DNA from: a virus
IMG/VR virus record: IMGVR_UViG_3300044678_001943
Location: 1-20,322 of that record
Strand: one strand, 5' to 3'
Length of the DNA: 20,322 bases
The notes under the pieces were generated by a model. The model did no database searches. It had not been told where the DNA came from and saw nothing but the letters and a program-made list of their open reading frames with translations. A program made the translations under genes and the position numbers. Below are positions 1 to 5,871 of this stretch, piece by piece (positions within the stretch are counted from its first letter, which is position 1; each line of letters opens with the position of its first letter).

Positions 1-1770
1 CTCCAACGCCAATACGAGGAGAACCAAGGCTACCTCGGGCTGTCCACCCTGGGCATGCGTGAGGGCCGTCCGGTGCGTGGCGGCGCCGCCCAGACCCGCG
101 AGCTGCTCCGGCGCAACGAGGCGATCAGCGCAGAGCTGGAGCGCCGCGGCGTGCGGGAGGAAGATCCGCAGTTGCAGCGGGCGTTGCAGAGGCGTGGGCA
201 GGCGATGCCGGATGTTTCCGATGGACTTCCCCGCCGAGACATGCAAAGTAGGGGCAAGACAGACATCAGCAATGACGGCACGGTCACATACAGCGGCAAA
301 GAGCCAAAAGACTGGTCTCCGCAAGACTTTGCGGGGTTTGGTAAAGACTTCGGTGTCCGAAACCTTGGCCCTCTCTCTAAAGTCGCCACAATCACCGACA
401 GCGTGGGACGGACTTTGGCGGACATACCTGGAGGGATCGAGGGGAAGTTTACCTACTACGACCTGCTCTGGCTCAAAGCCAACCCAGTAGACGTTGGCGC
501 GCTCCCTCTGGAGTTGCACGGCAAGCTGACCGCCAAGCTGGCGCGCACTATGACGCCAGAGCGCGGCAATGATGTGCAGAAATTCAACGGCATTCTCTTC
601 GGAATGCTTTCACCCAACTCCCCGCTGCTGCCCAACGAGTTTGGCCAAGCGCGCATGCGCTTTGGCTCGATGGATGAGATCAAAAAGTTCGCTGGCTTGC
701 TGCCCGACAACCCGACCAAGGAACAGCGCAAGTCGGTCAACCAGCGCCTCAAAAAAGAGCTTGGATTTACATCTGCCAAAAGCGGCGGGCTAGGCATCGG
801 CATCTCAGTTGATTTGTCCAACATCGTGATGGCGGCCAAGCTGTTTGTCAAAAAGCCGGACTTCTTCATCAAGAAGCCCAACGAGTCTTGGGCAAACTTT
901 GTAGACAAGCTGACTACGCAGGTGTCCGGCCTCGGGACCAAGACGGCATCATTCGGTGGCGTCTGGCAAGATCCCCTCATGGCTGGCATCTCGGCGATGG
1001 ATCGCCACATGGCTCGAGCCTTTAGCGAAGAGCTGATCAAAAACCCAGATGTGCGCGGACGTTTTGAGGGCATTGTCGTGAAGCGCTTTAATGACTTGGT
1101 TGAGAAGTCGAAAAAGACGGCCAAGAAAGAAGACGCCAAGATCCGGCGAGCCAAAACTGAAGCGGCAAAAGCCAAGGCTATTGATGCCAAGACTGAGGCA
1201 ATGGAGAATCTGCCTGACCCGCTGTCTCTCAAGGCCGACACGCTTGATGACGTGCTTGGACAGGCTGAGGTTTTCGGCGCTGACCGAATCAAGAACTTCG
1301 TCAACGAGGCTGTGTTTGCAGCCATGGGCAGCCGCAAGGCCAAGTATACGGTCAAGGGTGGAGCCATTAATCCGAATCTACCAGAATCCCTCCAAGGAGT
1401 TGAGTGGGTGGAAGCGCCGAAGGACTTCCAAGTAATGTCTGACGCCTATCGGTCAGCCCTTGAGATCAACGCGCAGCAGGCCAAGAAGATCGGCATTGAA
1501 ATCTTCCCTTCGCAGTGGACGCTGTGGGACCGCATCCGCGGGCGCGTAGAGCCGCATGAGGCGATGTTCCCCGGTCTTGAAAGACTGCCGGCGTTGAACG
1601 ACCGCCAGCTCGGAGCCGCCTATGCAGCCAACAAGCAGGCTGGCTACGCGCGCAACGTGAAGGCTGGCCAAGAATGGAAGCGGAAGTCTGGCCTGTCGCC
1701 GTCTAGCCTTGCTTACTTCACTCCGGCGGTCTTGGCGGCTGGCGCAGCGTTAAGCCAAGAAGAACAATAG
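1..1770 (+). CDS. C-terminal part of a large late phage protein (5' end outside window)
   Basis: The frame is open from base 1, so the ATG at 55 is probably internal and the gene starts before the window. About 589 codons are visible. The N-terminal part is rich in charged residues. The centre contains G-L-G-T-K-T-A-S-F followed about 15 residues later by A-M-D-R-H, a pattern like the helix-hairpin-helix/DRH region found in very large 'polyvalent' phage proteins. A lysine/alanine-rich probable coiled coil follows (codons from about 1110 to 1210). The protein ends in a small hydrophobic stretch and a charged tail. It lies just before the integrase and converges with it, which suits the last gene of the late operon, perhaps an injected or virion-associated protein. 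I recognise no enzyme with certainty, and the family assignment is an inference from motif shape. Confidence 0.7.
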   Translation, partial: LQRQYEENQGYLGLSTLGMREGRPVRGGAAQTRELLRRNEAISAELERRGVREEDPQLQRALQRRGQAMPDVSDGLPRRDMQSRGKTDISNDGTVTYSGKEPKDWSPQDFAGFGKDFGVRNLGPLSKVATITDSVGRTLADIPGGIEGKFTYYDLLWLKANPVDVGALPLELHGKLTAKLARTMTPERGNDVQKFNGILFGMLSPNSPLLPNEFGQARMRFGSMDEIKKFAGLLPDNPTKEQRKSVNQRLKKELGFTSAKSGGLGIGISVDLSNIVMAAKLFVKKPDFFIKKPNESWANFVDKLTTQVSGLGTKTASFGGVWQDPLMAGISAMDRHMARAFSEELIKNPDVRGRFEGIVVKRFNDLVEKSKKTAKKEDAKIRRAKTEAAKAKAIDAKTEAMENLPDPLSLKADTLDDVLGQAEVFGADRIKNFVNEAVFAAMGSRKAKYTVKGGAINPNLPESLQGVEWVEAPKDFQVMSDAYRSALEINAQQAKKIGIEIFPSQWTLWDRIRGRVEPHEAMFPGLERLPALNDRQLGAAYAANKQAGYARNVKAGQEWKRKSGLSPSSLAYFTPAVLAAGAALSQEEQ

Positions 1771-1801
1771 CTCATCCGGCACGCCCGGAAGGAGACTCGA
1801 G

Positions 1802-1817
1802 GCCCGCTCCAGCGGGC
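1802..1817. terminator. Bidirectional hairpin terminator between late gene and integrase
   Basis: A perfect 7-bp GC stem, GCCCGCT / AGCGGGC, with a 2-nt CC spacer, is followed on the + strand by TTCGTTATTT. It lies between the stop of the late gene (1770) and the stop of the convergent integrase gene (1822). The U-tract is imperfect, so termination strength is uncertain. Confidence 0.6.
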
Positions 1818-1821
1818 TTCG

Positions 1822-2931
1822 TTATTTGTAGAGATTCTCCGGCAGCGTAACGCTGGCCTCGTAGGTGGCGTAGTGGCGCAAGGTAACCGCGGCCGACTGA
1901 TGCCCTAGCAGCTTACTCACCAAGCTGATCTTCCCGGTCGCAACCAACCAGTCACTGCCCGCTTGTTTGCGCAGCGTGTAGAGGAGTTGCTCTCGGTCTG
2001 GCATGTATCCTCGAAGGAAGGCATTGAAGACCCGCATGAGCCAGTTGTAGCGGGTGTATGGCGTGCCGCCCGGGATGCCGTAGTCATCGCAGGCGAGCAG
2101 CTCGGCGGCCATGTCCAGCGGGATGCCGATGTCGCGCTCGCCGCGGCTGCCTGTCTTCAGCGCAAAGTCTTCCGAGGGGCGCTGCCGGACGCACAGGAAG
2201 TGCTGCTCCCCTCGCCTTTCGATCCAGCCTTTGCGGAAGCCGGCAATCTCGCTCGGGCGCAGTCCAAGATAGCGCGCCAAGATCCACGCGCGCCGGATGC
2301 CGCCGCCAGTGACCTTGGTCGCCTTGTCGATCTCCTCCAAGGTCTCCGCGGGCAATGGCTGGAAGGCGTCCAGGTGGATGCGCAGCCCGGTGCGGGTGCA
2401 GGCGTCGCGGAACTCGCCCATGTCCGGCAGGCCGTCGAAGCCCTCCCAGTCGTTCTGCCGCGCGAAGATCGCCCGGGCGCTGGCGAGGCAGGACTTTTGC
2501 GTGCTGGTCTTCACCTTGGCGTTCTTCAAGTAGGCGGCGACCAAGGCGCGGTTGAGGCGGGAGAGCGCAAGGTCGCGAACCTTCTGGCCGTCATCGGTCT
2601 GCAGGGCAGCCTTGATCACTCGGTAGAGGCAATTCACATTGTCCCTGCGAAAAGCCACTGTGCTGGTCGCCAAGTAATGGTTACATGCCTTTCCAACCGT
2701 GTTGCTGGTATCGCGCCGCATGAATCCCTGCAGCGCCTTGATGCCCTCGTCTGCCGTGCGCTCGAGGATCAGCTTGGCTTTCACTTTGGCAGTAGGCAGG
2801 TCGGATGTGCCCAAGCTGATGCGCTGCCGGCGCCGCTTCTCAGGATGGTAGAAGCGCATCCGGTAATATGGAGACTGAGCAATGAGGTAAATCTTGCCGG
2901 TCAGCCCTCGGGCTTTGATGACGATGTCCAT
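1822..2931 (-). CDS. int: Tyrosine-family site-specific recombinase (phage integrase)
   Basis: This 369-residue protein catalyses integration and excision of the phage between attP and a chromosomal attB. Visible catalytic residues are Arg225 in L-G-L-R-P-S-E-I, Lys259 as a plausible beta-hairpin lysine, Arg321 in Y-T-L-R-K (a Tyr replaces the usual His of the HxxR box), His344 in L-L-G-H and the nucleophile Tyr354 in L-R-H-Y (Tyr357 is a less likely alternative). Residues 1-60 look like an arm-binding N-terminal domain rich in Arg/Lys, and residues about 75-170 like the SAM-like core-binding domain. The length is typical of the lambda-Int class. The gene reads away from the attP about 140 bp upstream, the usual int-att arrangement. 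The family call is firm; which subfamily is not determined. Confidence 0.95.
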   Translation of the reverse strand: MDIVIKARGLTGKIYLIAQSPYYRMRFYHPEKRRRQRISLGTSDLPTAKVKAKLILERTADEGIKALQGFMRRDTSNTVGKACNHYLATSTVAFRRDNVNCLYRVIKAALQTDDGQKVRDLALSRLNRALVAAYLKNAKVKTSTQKSCLASARAIFARQNDWEGFDGLPDMGEFRDACTRTGLRIHLDAFQPLPAETLEEIDKATKVTGGGIRRAWILARYLGLRPSEIAGFRKGWIERRGEQHFLCVRQRPSEDFALKTGSRGERDIGIPLDMAAELLACDDYGIPGGTPYTRYNWLMRVFNAFLRGYMPDREQLLYTLRKQAGSDWLVATGKISLVSKLLGHQSAAVTLRHYATYEASVTLPENLYK

Positions 2932-2972
2932 GCGGCACCAATGGCACCGCGCCTCGCCTCAGTCAAGCACAC

Positions 2973-3171
2973 TGTGTCAGCAGTATGCCAGTCGCTGTGT
3001 CACGGTGTGGCAGTTTTGTCAGCATCTACTGGCATCTACCAGCACCATCAAAACAGAGTAAAACCAAATTCGCGCCCGTAGCTCAGGGGATAGAGCAGCG
3101 GATTTCTAATCTTTGCTCTGACCCTGTTGCTATGCGGGTTTCCGGCTGTCGTGCCAGATAGTGTGTCAGCA
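2973..3171. other. attP: Probable attP: tRNA-like core flanked by integrase arm-type direct repeats
   Basis: A 40-nt block matching the 5' half of a tRNA gene (3072-3111) is flanked by short direct repeats. TGCCAG-N4-TGTGTCA occurs at 2986-3002 and again at 3152-3168. TKTGTCAGCA occurs at 2973-2982, 3015-3024 and 3162-3171. The repeats lie on both sides of the block, as P and P' arm sites do, and the integrase gene begins 40 bp to the left. That this is attP follows from position and layout; the exact crossover point is inferred to be in or near the anticodon loop. Confidence 0.75.
3072..3111 (+). other. 5' half of a tRNA-Arg(UCU)-like gene (attP identity block)
   Basis: The block reads as a 7-nt acceptor 5' strand (GCGCCCG), TA, D-stem GCTC, D-loop AGGGGATA, GAGC, A26, anticodon stem GCGGA, and loop TTTCTAA (anticodon TCT), followed by TC. 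It then diverges into TTTGCTCTG instead of closing the stem. No 3' half follows within the window, so it is not a functional tRNA gene here. It is best explained as the phage copy of the attB identity segment. Confidence 0.75.
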
Positions 3172-3198
3172 TTGTAACTACAACTTTTCTGCTCTTCC

Positions 3199-3226
3199 TG
3201 GTATAATAGATAGCGGAAAGGAGGTG
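3199..3226 (+). promoter_or_regulatory. Extended -10 promoter plus consensus Shine-Dalgarno for the 43-aa ORF
   Basis: TGGTATAAT at 3199-3207 is a perfect extended -10 element; no good -35 is visible at standard spacing. The leader is short and carries AAAGGAGGTG at 3217-3226, an almost full anti-16S match, 5 nt before the ATG at 3232. This is the strongest initiation signal in the window. Confidence 0.65.
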
Positions 3227-3231
3227 CGAAG

Positions 3232-3363
3232 ATGCGTTACGAAACGTCCTCGCCCCTTGGGATCGTCTACGGTCCCTATGGCGCGACAGGATATGTCGGC
3301 GAGCGGAGCAACTTGAGTTGGGTCACGGCCCTGCTCCAGTGGCTCGGCTTGAAGCCAGCATAG
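3232..3363 (+). CDS. Small attP-adjacent protein of unknown function (43 aa)
   Basis: The protein starts M-R-Y-E-T-S-S-P-L-G and contains a G-P-Y-G-A-T-G-Y-V-G stretch followed by a short amphipathic or hydrophobic segment (W-V-T-A-L-L-Q-W-L-G-L). I do not recognise it. Support comes from its signals: its own extended -10 promoter, a near-perfect Shine-Dalgarno and an immediate hairpin terminator make it a self-contained transcription unit. After integration it would lie at the prophage end opposite the integrase, a common place for genes expressed in the lysogen. It could also be a small membrane-associated or superinfection protein, or the transcript itself could be the functional product. 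Confidence 0.55.
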   Translation: MRYETSSPLGIVYGPYGATGYVGERSNLSWVTALLQWLGLKPA

Positions 3364-3367
3364 TCCT

Positions 3368-3401
3368 ACGGCCGCAGGCAGCGATTGCTTGCGGCCGTTT
3401 T
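3368..3401. terminator. Rho-independent terminator, bidirectional
   Basis: A perfect 9-bp inverted repeat, ACGGCCGCA (3368-3376) and TGCGGCCGT (3390-3398), is followed by a T-run ending at 3401. It separates the rightward 43-aa ORF (stop 3363) from the end of the leftward operon (3406), so it can serve both. Confidence 0.8.
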
Positions 3402-3405
3402 GCGT

Positions 3406-3630
3406 TCAGCAGTAAGCCGCTTCCCTGCGGAGAATGTGCTGCTCAATCGCCGCAACCTCCTCGGCGAATGGCAGCACATCGAGGTCCGCGCACGCATGCC
3501 GCACGCAGTTGTCGCTCAGGCACTGCCGCTTCATCATGGCGAGCAGCTCGGGGCTGTCGAAGCGGCGGCCGGCGAGGCGTAGGCCGTCCCAGGGGAACGT
3601 GCCGGTGAGCAGGTAGTCGTGGCGGGTCAT
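3406..3630 (-). CDS. Hypothetical protein, last gene of the leftward operon (74 aa)
   Basis: I chose the start at 3630 (M-T-R-H-D-Y-L) rather than an upstream in-frame codon. It overlaps the previous stop in an ATGA junction and is preceded by GGAGGAGCA, which indicates translational coupling. The product is soluble, with several Cys and His residues (Q-C-L-S-D-N-C-V-R-H-A-C) that could bind metal, although no known zinc-finger spacing is evident. No family is recognised. It belongs to the set expressed with the lipoprotein gene under the 4521-4563 operator, so it may act in lysogeny or host interaction. Confidence 0.6.
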   Translation of the reverse strand: MTRHDYLLTGTFPWDGLRLAGRRFDSPELLAMMKRQCLSDNCVRHACADLDVLPFAEEVAAIEQHILRREAAYC

Positions 3631-3914
3631 TGCTCCTCCAAGATTAGCTCGCGTTTCACTTTGCCGCGGAAGACGCGGACGCACTTGGTTTCGTAGATGT
3701 AGAACTCCCACGGCGCCGCGATCTCGTCATCTTCGTCGGTGGCGTAGGTGTGGCTTTTCTCGCGGCAATAAGCCTCAGCCTCGGCGAGCGTATCGAACGA
3801 TCCGTCGTGTTCCCATTCGCCGTGGTTTTCAGTCGAGTAATACACCTGGAACTCAGTGACGTTGAGGTTGGTATTGTCGCAGGTCGGTTTGCGTTTACTG
3901 GATTTGGTTTTCAT
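3627..3914 (-). CDS. Hypothetical acidic phage protein (95 aa)
   Basis: The N-terminus is basic (M-K-T-K-S-S-K-R-K) and the remainder is rich in acidic and aromatic residues, with V-Y-Y-S-T-E-N-H-G-E-W and D-T-L-A-E-A-E-A-Y-C. The latter resembles the 'field-wide alpha-beta repeat' pattern of small phage proteins of unknown role that typically read F-D-T-L-x-E-A. It ends in an ATGA overlap with the 74-aa gene and follows the lipoprotein gene by about 40 bp. No Shine-Dalgarno is obvious. Function unknown. Confidence 0.6.
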   Translation of the reverse strand: MKTKSSKRKPTCDNTNLNVTEFQVYYSTENHGEWEHDGSFDTLAEAEAYCREKSHTYATDEDDEIAAPWEFYIYETKCVRVFRGKVKRELILEEQ

Positions 3915-3954
3915 GTGGTGTGGTTATGTGTTGGTGGTTAAGAAAGTTCAATGG

Positions 3955-4335
3955 TCATCGCACCCATCTTTGCTGCTGCATGTACGCGCGTTGTGCATCG
4001 GCCAAAATGAAGACTACACGCTCCGGGATCGGCGCCCCGGCGTTGTACTCCTTGTACTCCCAGTCGGAGTAGTCAGCCATCTCGGCGCGCAGGACGTGAG
4101 CCTGCTGGAAGTCGCGCCAGTTGCCCTCCGGTGTGGCCGGCAGTTTGATGACGCACGGCGAGACGCCGACCACCTCGTTGTTGTATTCCACGATTGCACC
4201 CGGCGGCGATGTGACAACCTGCACCGGCATCATGCGGATGCCCTGGCGGACCAGCGGCTCGGGTGCGGTTTGGCAGCCGGTGAGGATTGCCGCCAAGGCC
4301 AGAGGAGCGGCGTGTCTGGCGATGGTGGCGATCAT
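3955..4335 (-). CDS. PEGA-domain-like lipoprotein (126 aa)
   Basis: I set the start at 4335, where M-I-A-T-I-A-R-H begins a signal peptide: a basic residue, a hydrophobic stretch (A-A-P-L-A-L-A-A-I) and the lipobox L-T-G-C at residues 18-21. The mature protein carries V-V-T-S-P-P-G-A-I-V-E-Y-N-N-E-V-V-G-V-S-P at about residues 38-58, matching the PEGA pattern (S-x-P-x-G-A-x-V, then G-x-S-P). PEGA domains occur in surface and envelope proteins. The start overlaps the upstream gene's stop in an ATGA junction. As a membrane-anchored product of the leftward, repressor-adjacent operon, it is a good candidate for lysogenic conversion or superinfection exclusion, which is inference. The lipoprotein call is solid, the PEGA call moderately so. 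Confidence 0.8.
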   Translation of the reverse strand: MIATIARHAAPLALAAILTGCQTAPEPLVRQGIRMMPVQVVTSPPGAIVEYNNEVVGVSPCVIKLPATPEGNWRDFQQAHVLRAEMADYSDWEYKEYNAGAPIPERVVFILADAQRAYMQQQRWVR

Positions 4336-4508
4336 TCGGCAACCTCCAGTGGCAGCGCAAGCTGCGGATCGGCGGCTTCCTTGCGCGCAAGCTGTACCAC
4401 ATGGGCGTGCGTGACGACCAGCTCGGTGAGCTTGAGCGCGGCGGCCACGTCGTAGTCGTGGTCCGCGTTGAATGCGGCAGCGGTCTGGGCGATGGCGTTG
4501 ATGTTCAT
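4332..4508 (-). CDS. Hypothetical protein, first gene of the leftward operon (58 aa)
   Basis: The protein starts M-N-I-N-A-I-A-Q-T-A-A-A-F at 4508 and is mostly helical and Ala/Leu-rich (A-A-A-L-K-L-T-E-L-V-V). It contains two His in T-H-A-H-V-V and an acidic C-terminus. No domain is recognised. No Shine-Dalgarno precedes it; the start lies 13 nt downstream of the operator array, so the transcript would have a very short leader. It overlaps the lipoprotein gene by 4 nt (ATGA). Confidence 0.6.
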   Translation of the reverse strand: MNINAIAQTAAAFNADHDYDVAAALKLTELVVTHAHVVQLARKEAADPQLALPLEVAE

Positions 4509-4520
4509 GGTTGCGGTGTG

Positions 4521-4563
4521 TTGGAATCTGTTGGCATTCTTTAGCATTTGTTGGCAATGTCAA
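4521..4563 (-). promoter_or_regulatory. Operator array and leftward promoter of the lipoprotein operon
   Basis: Hexamers TTGGAA, TTGGCA, TTAGCA and TTGGCA start at 4521, 4531, 4541 and 4551, exactly 10 bp apart. Read leftward, TTGACA (complement of 4558-4563) lies 16 bp before AAGAAT (complement of 4536-4541), a credible sigma70-type promoter. The repeats cover the promoter core, so a protein bound there would repress the operon 4508-3406. Confidence 0.7.
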
Positions 4564-4607
4564 CGCATTATTTGCAAAATAGCTGTTAGTCGTTCTAGAA
4601 GAGCCGC

Positions 4608-4865
4608 TTACTTGAGCGCTTTTTCCATCTTGTCGGCCATGCCGCCGACATTCCTCAAGATCATCGCCCGGAACTGCTCAGTGAGCGGGCCGCCGAAGGC
4701 GTCTTCGAGATCCATGTAAAACTCAAGCGCCACGGCGACATACTTGGCAGCCTTATGGTCTGCGGCTGCGGCCCGCCGGTGCATGCGGTCATGCAGGTCG
4801 GTGCTGAGGTTGGCGAAGACGCCCTTGCGGGTGTCCTCCTTATATCTGGCTTTCTTGGTGCTCAT
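4608..4865 (-). CDS. Ribbon-helix-helix-type DNA-binding protein, candidate phage repressor (85 aa)
   Basis: I chose the start at 4865 (M-S-T-K-K-A-R-Y) because upstream in-frame codons would run into the operator array. Residues about 15-50 read G-V-F-A-N-L-S-T-D-L-H-D-R-M, then helix A-A-A-A-D-H-K, then Y-V-A-V-A-L-E-F-Y-M. This fits a beta strand, helix A and helix B as in Arc/CopG-like repressors. RHH proteins bind tandem short repeats cooperatively, which agrees with the 10-bp-phased hexamers immediately upstream and at 4521-4563. The gene diverges from the HTH_17 gene, forming a classic bidirectional switch. No Shine-Dalgarno is visible. The RHH assignment is from pattern, without a database match. 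Confidence 0.6.
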   Translation of the reverse strand: MSTKKARYKEDTRKGVFANLSTDLHDRMHRRAAAADHKAAKYVAVALEFYMDLEDAFGGPLTEQFRAMILRNVGGMADKMEKALK

Positions 4866-4878
4866 AGGTGCTGGCGTG

Positions 4879-4990
4879 TGCCAATAGACTCCAACGGATG
4901 CCAAGGGATGTCAAATGGGGTTTTCACCCCATGCCAAGGAATGCCAAAAATAATTCTTGCGCTATTGGCAGTCTTTGGCATTCTTTGGCT
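4879..4990. promoter_or_regulatory. Divergent switch region with three blocks of 10-bp-phased operators
   Basis: Block 1 has TGCCAA, CTCCAA, TGCCAA and TGTCAA starting at 4879, 4889, 4899 and 4909. Block 2 has TGCCAA at 4932 and 4942. Block 3 has the inverse orientation, TTGGCA, TTGGCA, TTGGCT at 4965, 4975 and 4985. A 7-bp dyad, ATGGGGT / ACCCCAT (4915-4921, 4926-4932), lies between blocks 1 and 2. A leftward TTGACA (complement of 4909-4914) could be the -35 of the repressor promoter. AATAAT at 4949-4954 could be the -10 of the rightward promoter. No other function for the region is seen. Confidence 0.75.
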
Positions 4991-4995
4991 CAGCA

Positions 4996-5190
4996 ATGCA
5001 CGCCCACCTTGCACTGACTGTGAAACAAGTTGCCCGCGGAATGGGCGTTGGAGAACGCGCCGTGCGCGCGTGGATCAAGAGCGGAGAGCTTCCGGCTTTC
5101 AACATTGGCCCGCACAAGGGCACGCGCATCTCGCGCCAAGCGGTGGAGAAATTCATGGCGCAGCGAACTTTTAACCACGTTGCCAAGTAA
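4996..5190 (+). CDS. Excisionase/MerR-like helix-turn-helix protein (HTH_17 type, 64 aa)
   Basis: From the ATG at 4996 the protein reads L-T-V-K-Q-V-A-R-G-M-G-V, then R-A-V-R-A-W-I-K-S-G-E-L-P-A-F, then G-T-R-I-S-R-Q-A-V-E-K-F. This is the layout of the HTH_17/excisionase family: helix, recognition helix, wing with G-x-R-I. It could be the Cro-like early regulator, the excisionase, or both; its position opposite the RHH gene favours a switch regulator. A TTG at 4957 is an alternative start but lies inside the operators. No Shine-Dalgarno is evident before 4996. The last 10 bases of the gene overlap the next operator array. Confidence 0.8.
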   Translation: MHAHLALTVKQVARGMGVGERAVRAWIKSGELPAFNIGPHKGTRISRQAVEKFMAQRTFNHVAK

Positions 5191-5206
5191 TGCCAAGTTT
5201 TGCCTT
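5181..5206 (+). promoter_or_regulatory. Operator array at the head of the early operon
   Basis: TGCCAA (5181), TGCCAA (5191) and TGCCTT (5201) repeat every 10 bp, overlapping the 3' end of the HTH_17 gene and ending just before the ATG at 5211. A copy with the same three-part layout, ending in TGCCT, occurs at 12887-12912. It probably controls the rightward early genes. Confidence 0.65.
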
Positions 5207-5210
5207 TCTT

Positions 5211-5348
5211 ATGACACCACACACCACACCCACCCTGCTCGAAGTATTGAGCTATCTCACCGACCCGACCTTCACGGCCGTGGTCGTCCTCGTTGTCGGC
5301 ACATTCGCCGCCCTCACCGCAATCAACAAGATCGGAGGCGCGCGATGA
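5211..5348 (+). CDS. Small single-span membrane protein (45 aa)
   Basis: A short polar N-terminus (M-T-P-H-T-T-P-T) is followed by a hydrophobic segment T-A-V-V-V-L-V-V-G-T-F-A-A-L at residues about 22-38 and a basic tail ending G-G-A-R. It reads as one transmembrane helix. No Shine-Dalgarno precedes the ATG, which lies directly after the operator array. Its stop overlaps the next start (ATGA at 5345-5348), and GGAGG near its end serves the following gene. Function unknown. Confidence 0.55.
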   Translation: MTPHTTPTLLEVLSYLTDPTFTAVVVLVVGTFAALTAINKIGGAR

Positions 5349-5635
5349 TCGACCTCACTATCGATGCGCCGTATCACCCGGATGCTCTCTGCGAATGCGG
5401 TGATCCCGAGTGCCTTGGACCCGCGGACGCCGTCATTCCGGTAGTCGAAGCGCTCGCCGCCACGCTGCCGCAATTGCAGTCGCCGATACTGCGCTTGGTC
5501 AAAGAACGCAACGAGGCGCGCGAGCTGGTGCAACGCATGATGCTCGCCGTCGAGGGTGCCCCGCAGGCTGAGTACTACGAGACCATGCTGGCGGCACACC
5601 GCGCTCTGCAGTCTTGGAAAGGCGGTGCGAAGTGA
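5345..5635 (+). CDS. Hypothetical protein with N-terminal Cys cluster (96 aa)
   Basis: The start at 5345 is favoured over earlier in-frame codons because it overlaps the previous stop (ATGA) and is preceded by GGAGGCGCGCG. The N-terminus has C-E-C-G-D-P-E-C, a possible metal site. The rest is helical, with K-E-R-N-E-A-R-E-L-V and a conserved-looking A-A-H-R-A-L end. No family recognised. It is part of the overlapping early operon. Confidence 0.6.
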   Translation: MIDLTIDAPYHPDALCECGDPECLGPADAVIPVVEALAATLPQLQSPILRLVKERNEARELVQRMMLAVEGAPQAEYYETMLAAHRALQSWKGGAK

Positions 5636-5871
5636 ACGAGCAAGACAAGCGCATCAAGGAGCTGACGGAGCTGCTGCGCTGCGTGCGCATCGCCCGCGAC
5701 CTTTACCGCTCCGAGACCTACACGCTTAAGGACCGCGTGTCCGAGCTGGAGCAGGAAAACGATCAGCTCCGCGACGACAACATGAACCTAGCCGCCATGC
5801 AGCGGTCGGCTTACGCGCGGATGTTTGAGATGCAACGCGCGGAGCGTGAGCGATTGGAGGTTGCAGCGTGA
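5632..5871 (+). CDS. Coiled-coil protein, GTG start (79 aa)
   Basis: The GTG at 5632 overlaps the preceding TGA (GTGA) and has GGAAAGG about 10 nt upstream, whereas the in-frame ATG at 5614 has no ribosome site. The protein is almost entirely a charged heptad-like helix (L-K-D-R-V-S-E-L-E-Q-E-N-D-Q-L-R), a probable coiled coil and dimerisation element. Small coiled-coil proteins of this type are common in phage early operons; no specific function can be assigned. Confidence 0.65.
   Translation: MNEQDKRIKELTELLRCVRIARDLYRSETYTLKDRVSELEQENDQLRDDNMNLAAMQRSAYARMFEMQRAERERLEVAA

Noticed and set aside
456-1367. A 303-codon minus-strand open frame
   Set aside because: It is antisense to the large late phage protein, Ser/Ala/Leu-rich low-complexity translation without motifs.
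1963-3081. A 372-codon open frame on the + strand opposite the integrase
   Set aside because: It is antisense to a clear tyrosine recombinase, has no motif or ribosome site, and runs into the attP region; GC-rich genes give such mirror frames.
3072-3111. A functional tRNA gene
   Set aside because: Only the 5' half is present; the anticodon stem does not close and no T arm follows.
1-3111. Window as a prophage/chromosome junction at the tRNA block
   Set aside because: Both sides carry phage genes (late gene and integrase on the left, switch and early genes on the right), so a circular or packaged phage attP fits better than attL or attR.
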